Shown here: one piece after another, positions 14,686-16,451 of the stretch | Numbering within the stretch: the stretch's first letter is position 1 | Layout of the letters: every line of letters begins with the position of its first letter | Assembly (NCBI GenBank): GCA_938039795.1 | Contig: CALHWU010000126.1 | Span: 1 to 16,451, forward strand | DNA length: 16,451 nucleotides | Source: an uncultured Muribaculaceae bacterium | Lineage (GTDB): Bacteria > Bacteroidota > Bacteroidia > Bacteroidales > Muribaculaceae | Reading direction: 5' to 3' | The notes under the pieces: model-generated | Databases searched by the model: none | What the model was told of the DNA's origin: nothing | What the model saw: only the letters and a program-made list of their open reading frames with translations | Translations under genes and position numbers: made by a program

Positions 14686-15406
14686 ATACCTGTTTGTCTT
14701 CACGGCAGTAGTGTTTGGCTCATCAATCCCTATTACTGCCGGTGATTTGCCTCAAAATAAAAAAGACAATAAAACTAAACAAATAGAGAAGACTAATCCT
14801 CTTTATCAGGAATTTATAAGGCAAATGAAAGCAGTTTCTGACTCTACTAAACGAGGTCAGACTGTTCAACCTCACAACCAAAGTTTGGGGGAATTACAGG
14901 CTACGGCGGACGAAGTCAAGAAATGGGAATCTGCCACTACCATAGAAGGGCAGTATCAGGCTCTTTTGGTCGAGTTGAATCGCGATAATGGCGAACGATA
15001 TCTCAATTGGCTTAGAGATCAAGGCTCGGCAGAAGTGAACAAGGTAGTGAAGAAGGCAAGAGAGAAGAGAGACCAAGCGAAACAAACTTTTGATATAAAA
15101 CGCAATCAGGCAGTCAAAAGTGTCAAAGCTTTCAAGTCTTCCGCAAATGCAGTTGCAGCCAATAAGATAGAGAAATTACCCAATAGTTACTTCTCTCAGT
15201 CCTACAGCGAAGTGCGCAGGGAAATCGAGCAAGACAGGGGTAGAGTTCTCAGCGAACCGGAATCGGCTGAAATTGAACGTTCCTACAATCAAGCTAAGAG
15301 TGATGTGGGCTCCGCCAACAAAGCGAAGAAAGATGTATCTCAAAGTGAAAAGGCAGTGGCAGTGCTGTTGAATAAATTCAAAGACTGCCCGGGTTGTATA
15401 AAATAA
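14660..15406 (+). CDS. Exported helical protein with C-terminal CPGC motif, unknown function
   Basis: No family recognised. Starting at 14660 (or the adjacent ATG at 14666) the product has 248 residues. A signal peptide with Lys-rich start and core Tyr-Leu-Phe-Val-Phe-Thr-Ala-Val-Val-Phe is followed by Ile-Thr-Ala27 as the probable cut site. An earlier ATG at 14540 would add about 40 basic residues and bury the signal, so it was rejected. The mature protein is strongly helical and charged, with coiled-coil-like Lys/Glu/Ala stretches from about residue 120 to 160 and again near the C-terminus, and no aromatic-rich core. The last residues include Asp-Cys243-Pro-Gly-Cys246, its only obvious cysteines, a pair that could form a disulfide or bind metal. 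It overlaps the upstream gene by 26 nt and ends 9 nt before the protease-like gene, so it is firmly inside the operon. Confidence 0.75.
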   Translation: MKMKHTIIKYLFVFTAVVFGSSIPITAGDLPQNKKDNKTKQIEKTNPLYQEFIRQMKAVSDSTKRGQTVQPHNQSLGELQATADEVKKWESATTIEGQYQALLVELNRDNGERYLNWLRDQGSAEVNKVVKKAREKRDQAKQTFDIKRNQAVKSVKAFKSSANAVAANKIEKLPNSYFSQSYSEVRREIEQDRGRVLSEPESAEIERSYNQAKSDVGSANKAKKDVSQSEKAVAVLLNKFKDCPGCIK

Positions 15407-15415
15407 CCATTGATT

Positions 15416-16225
15416 ATGTTAACGACAAAAATAACAGTTTTCTTTATTCTTCTATGCGGATTGAGTTGTGTGGCACAAACAAAATATACAGCTGAAGACA
15501 TCAGCAAAATCGAAGCATTCGAAGATTGTTTTACCCAACTGAGTAAGCCTGAGCCACATAAGACAGTGCACTCTATATCCGGGGATGAAACTGTAACCAC
15601 CATCGACCGCACTGATTTCAAGAATCATCGATTCTTATCAACAGACCCCGACTACAAAAAACTCAACATCGGGCTCGTCGACAAAAGTGGCCTACGCTAT
15701 AGCGACAGTGATATCGAAGCCATGCTCAATGACCAGTTTACCACCGGTCCCGGTTTTCATCTAAACGCACATGGCGTGACCGACGAACACGGCAATCCCA
15801 TTGGCATCCAGATGGATGGTAAGGTGCTTAATGCCGAGCAGGTCGTCGGCCTCATCATGCAGACGCTTGACGACTTCAATATCGTGCTTGACGCAAAGGG
15901 CGCCCCATTTCCTATCGTACTGCATACTTGTTATAGTGGCAAAGGCGACGACGATAGTTTTGCAGCCGAGGTGTCACGCTTGATGACTGAAAAGATAGCT
16001 AACAGCACTGTGATTGCCGCCGATGACGCGGTGTATGCTGCGGTTTTGCCGCCTGACTACTATGAGGAGAGTGTCGGCGCCGACCAAAATCATGAAAATT
16101 CACAGCGCCCATGGAAGATCTTCAAGAACGGCAAAACACAAATAGGTTCCAAAAGCTATAAATCCACTATGGCGAAAGCCAACTCTCGCGGTAGCATCGG
16201 CGCCATTTCTCCATCTTACCGTTAG
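15416..16225 (+). CDS. Exported caspase-like (clan CD, C80-like) putative cysteine peptidase
   Basis: A 269-residue protein with signal peptide (core Ile-Thr-Val-Phe-Phe-Ile-Leu-Leu, likely cut after Val-Ala-Gln). The central domain shows the layout of caspase-hemoglobinase fold peptidases: a hydrophobic strand ending Leu-Asn-Ala-His119-Gly, then a Gly-Asn-Pro-Ile-Gly and Gly-Lys segment, a second strand ending Leu-His-Thr-Cys172-Tyr-Ser-Gly-Lys-Gly, and after it Phe-Ala-Ala-Glu-Val and a Val-Ile-Ala-Ala-Asp strand. His119 and Cys172 are the expected dyad. A Trp-Lys-Ile-Phe-Lys-Asn-Gly-Lys stretch near 233 is like that found after the C80-type domains of Bacteroidetes secreted toxins, as I recall. 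Here the domain stands alone and is not fused to a toxin. The ATG at 15416 was chosen over a TTG at 15410. Last gene of the operon. CHAT or C13-like folds are alternatives. Confidence 0.7.
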   Translation: MLTTKITVFFILLCGLSCVAQTKYTAEDISKIEAFEDCFTQLSKPEPHKTVHSISGDETVTTIDRTDFKNHRFLSTDPDYKKLNIGLVDKSGLRYSDSDIEAMLNDQFTTGPGFHLNAHGVTDEHGNPIGIQMDGKVLNAEQVVGLIMQTLDDFNIVLDAKGAPFPIVLHTCYSGKGDDDSFAAEVSRLMTEKIANSTVIAADDAVYAAVLPPDYYEESVGADQNHENSQRPWKIFKNGKTQIGSKSYKSTMAKANSRGSIGAISPSYR

Positions 16226-16255
16226 AGAATTGAAATACTTCGGGATGTACTTGCG

Positions 16256-16286
16256 GGTGGTGCGTATGAGTCTCAGTCGCACCACC
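16256..16286 (+). terminator. Hairpin after the protease-like gene
   Basis: GGTGGTGCG (16256-16264) pairs perfectly with CGCACCACC (16278-16286) around a 13-nt loop, 30 nt after the stop codon. No T run follows, so it may act as an RNA 3' end or a weak terminator. A second stem, CGGAATC (16315-16321) with GATTCCG (16331-16337), follows and leads into ATTTCT. A T5 run is at 16371-16375. The rest of 16226-16396 shows no gene. Confidence 0.5.
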
Positions 16287-16396
16287 TACAATCGACAATG
16301 TAGCAGACTGATCGCGGAATCCTGAATCATGATTCCGATTTCTCCATGAGCCCCGGAATACGGAGCTTTTTATCCATCTTAAGCCCCAAAACGAAA

Positions 16397-16451
16397 ATAG
16401 ATCGGAGAATTGACATTGGTTGCATTTTTGCCCATGTATAAACTGAAAAAT
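16397..16451 (+). repeat. Right copy of the 55-bp exact direct repeat, cut by window end
   Basis: Identical base for base to 11547-11601, in the same orientation, and still matching at the last base of the window, so the repeat is longer than seen. It probably opens another 41-bp array. With the left copy it brackets the four-gene exported-protein operon. Confidence 0.95.

Overview
The window looks like a chromosomal segment of a member of the order Bacteroidales. Three things support this. Promoters match the Bacteroidetes consensus (TTTG, about 20 bp, TAnnTTTG). Most starts lack a Shine-Dalgarno sequence. Core genes such as methionyl-tRNA synthetase with a fused C-terminal tRNA-binding domain have the form usual in Bacteroidales. 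The GC-rich core with WG-repeat and TPR proteins would suit the Muribaculaceae, but that family assignment is an inference.

Left part (1-9300), GC-rich housekeeping DNA. On the minus strand a TPR-containing histidine-kinase-like membrane protein is followed after 52 nt by metG. Divergent from it on the plus strand is a small thioredoxin-fold lipoprotein. The two promoters face away from a perfect 9-bp inverted repeat whose arms contain both -33 boxes. The kinase keeps its ATP-binding boxes but has Ser where the phospho-accepting His should be. Next, all on the minus strand, come pfkA (6-phosphofructokinase), a 5-methylcytosine rRNA methyltransferase of the RsmF type whose start overlaps the pfkA stop by one base, and a large secreted WG-repeat/TPR protein.

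Middle (9300-10990): a strong hairpin terminator and a PLP-dependent beta-eliminating lyase of the tyrosine phenol-lyase/tryptophanase family. Several normally invariant cofactor-pocket residues are changed, while the substrate-pocket signature is phenol-lyase-like.

Right part (10990-16451), visibly AT-richer accessory DNA. It opens with a truncated IS5-type transposase remnant, two sets of short spaced repeats, and an array of about four diverged 41-bp tandem repeats. A textbook promoter, with a palindrome over its -33 box, then precedes a leader of about 365 nt and four tightly packed plus-strand genes. All four products begin with export signals: a 547-aa protein ending in a MORN-like motif, a 276-aa charged protein, a 248-aa helical protein ending in a CPGC motif, and a caspase-like (clan CD, C80-like) putative cysteine protease with an Asn-Ala-His-Gly / His-Thr-Cys-Tyr-Ser-Gly dyad. 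A 55-bp exact copy of part of the 41-bp array reappears at 16397-16451 and runs off the window, so direct repeats bracket this operon. The operon is the best candidate here for an undescribed system: an exported protease with three co-exported partners of unknown function.
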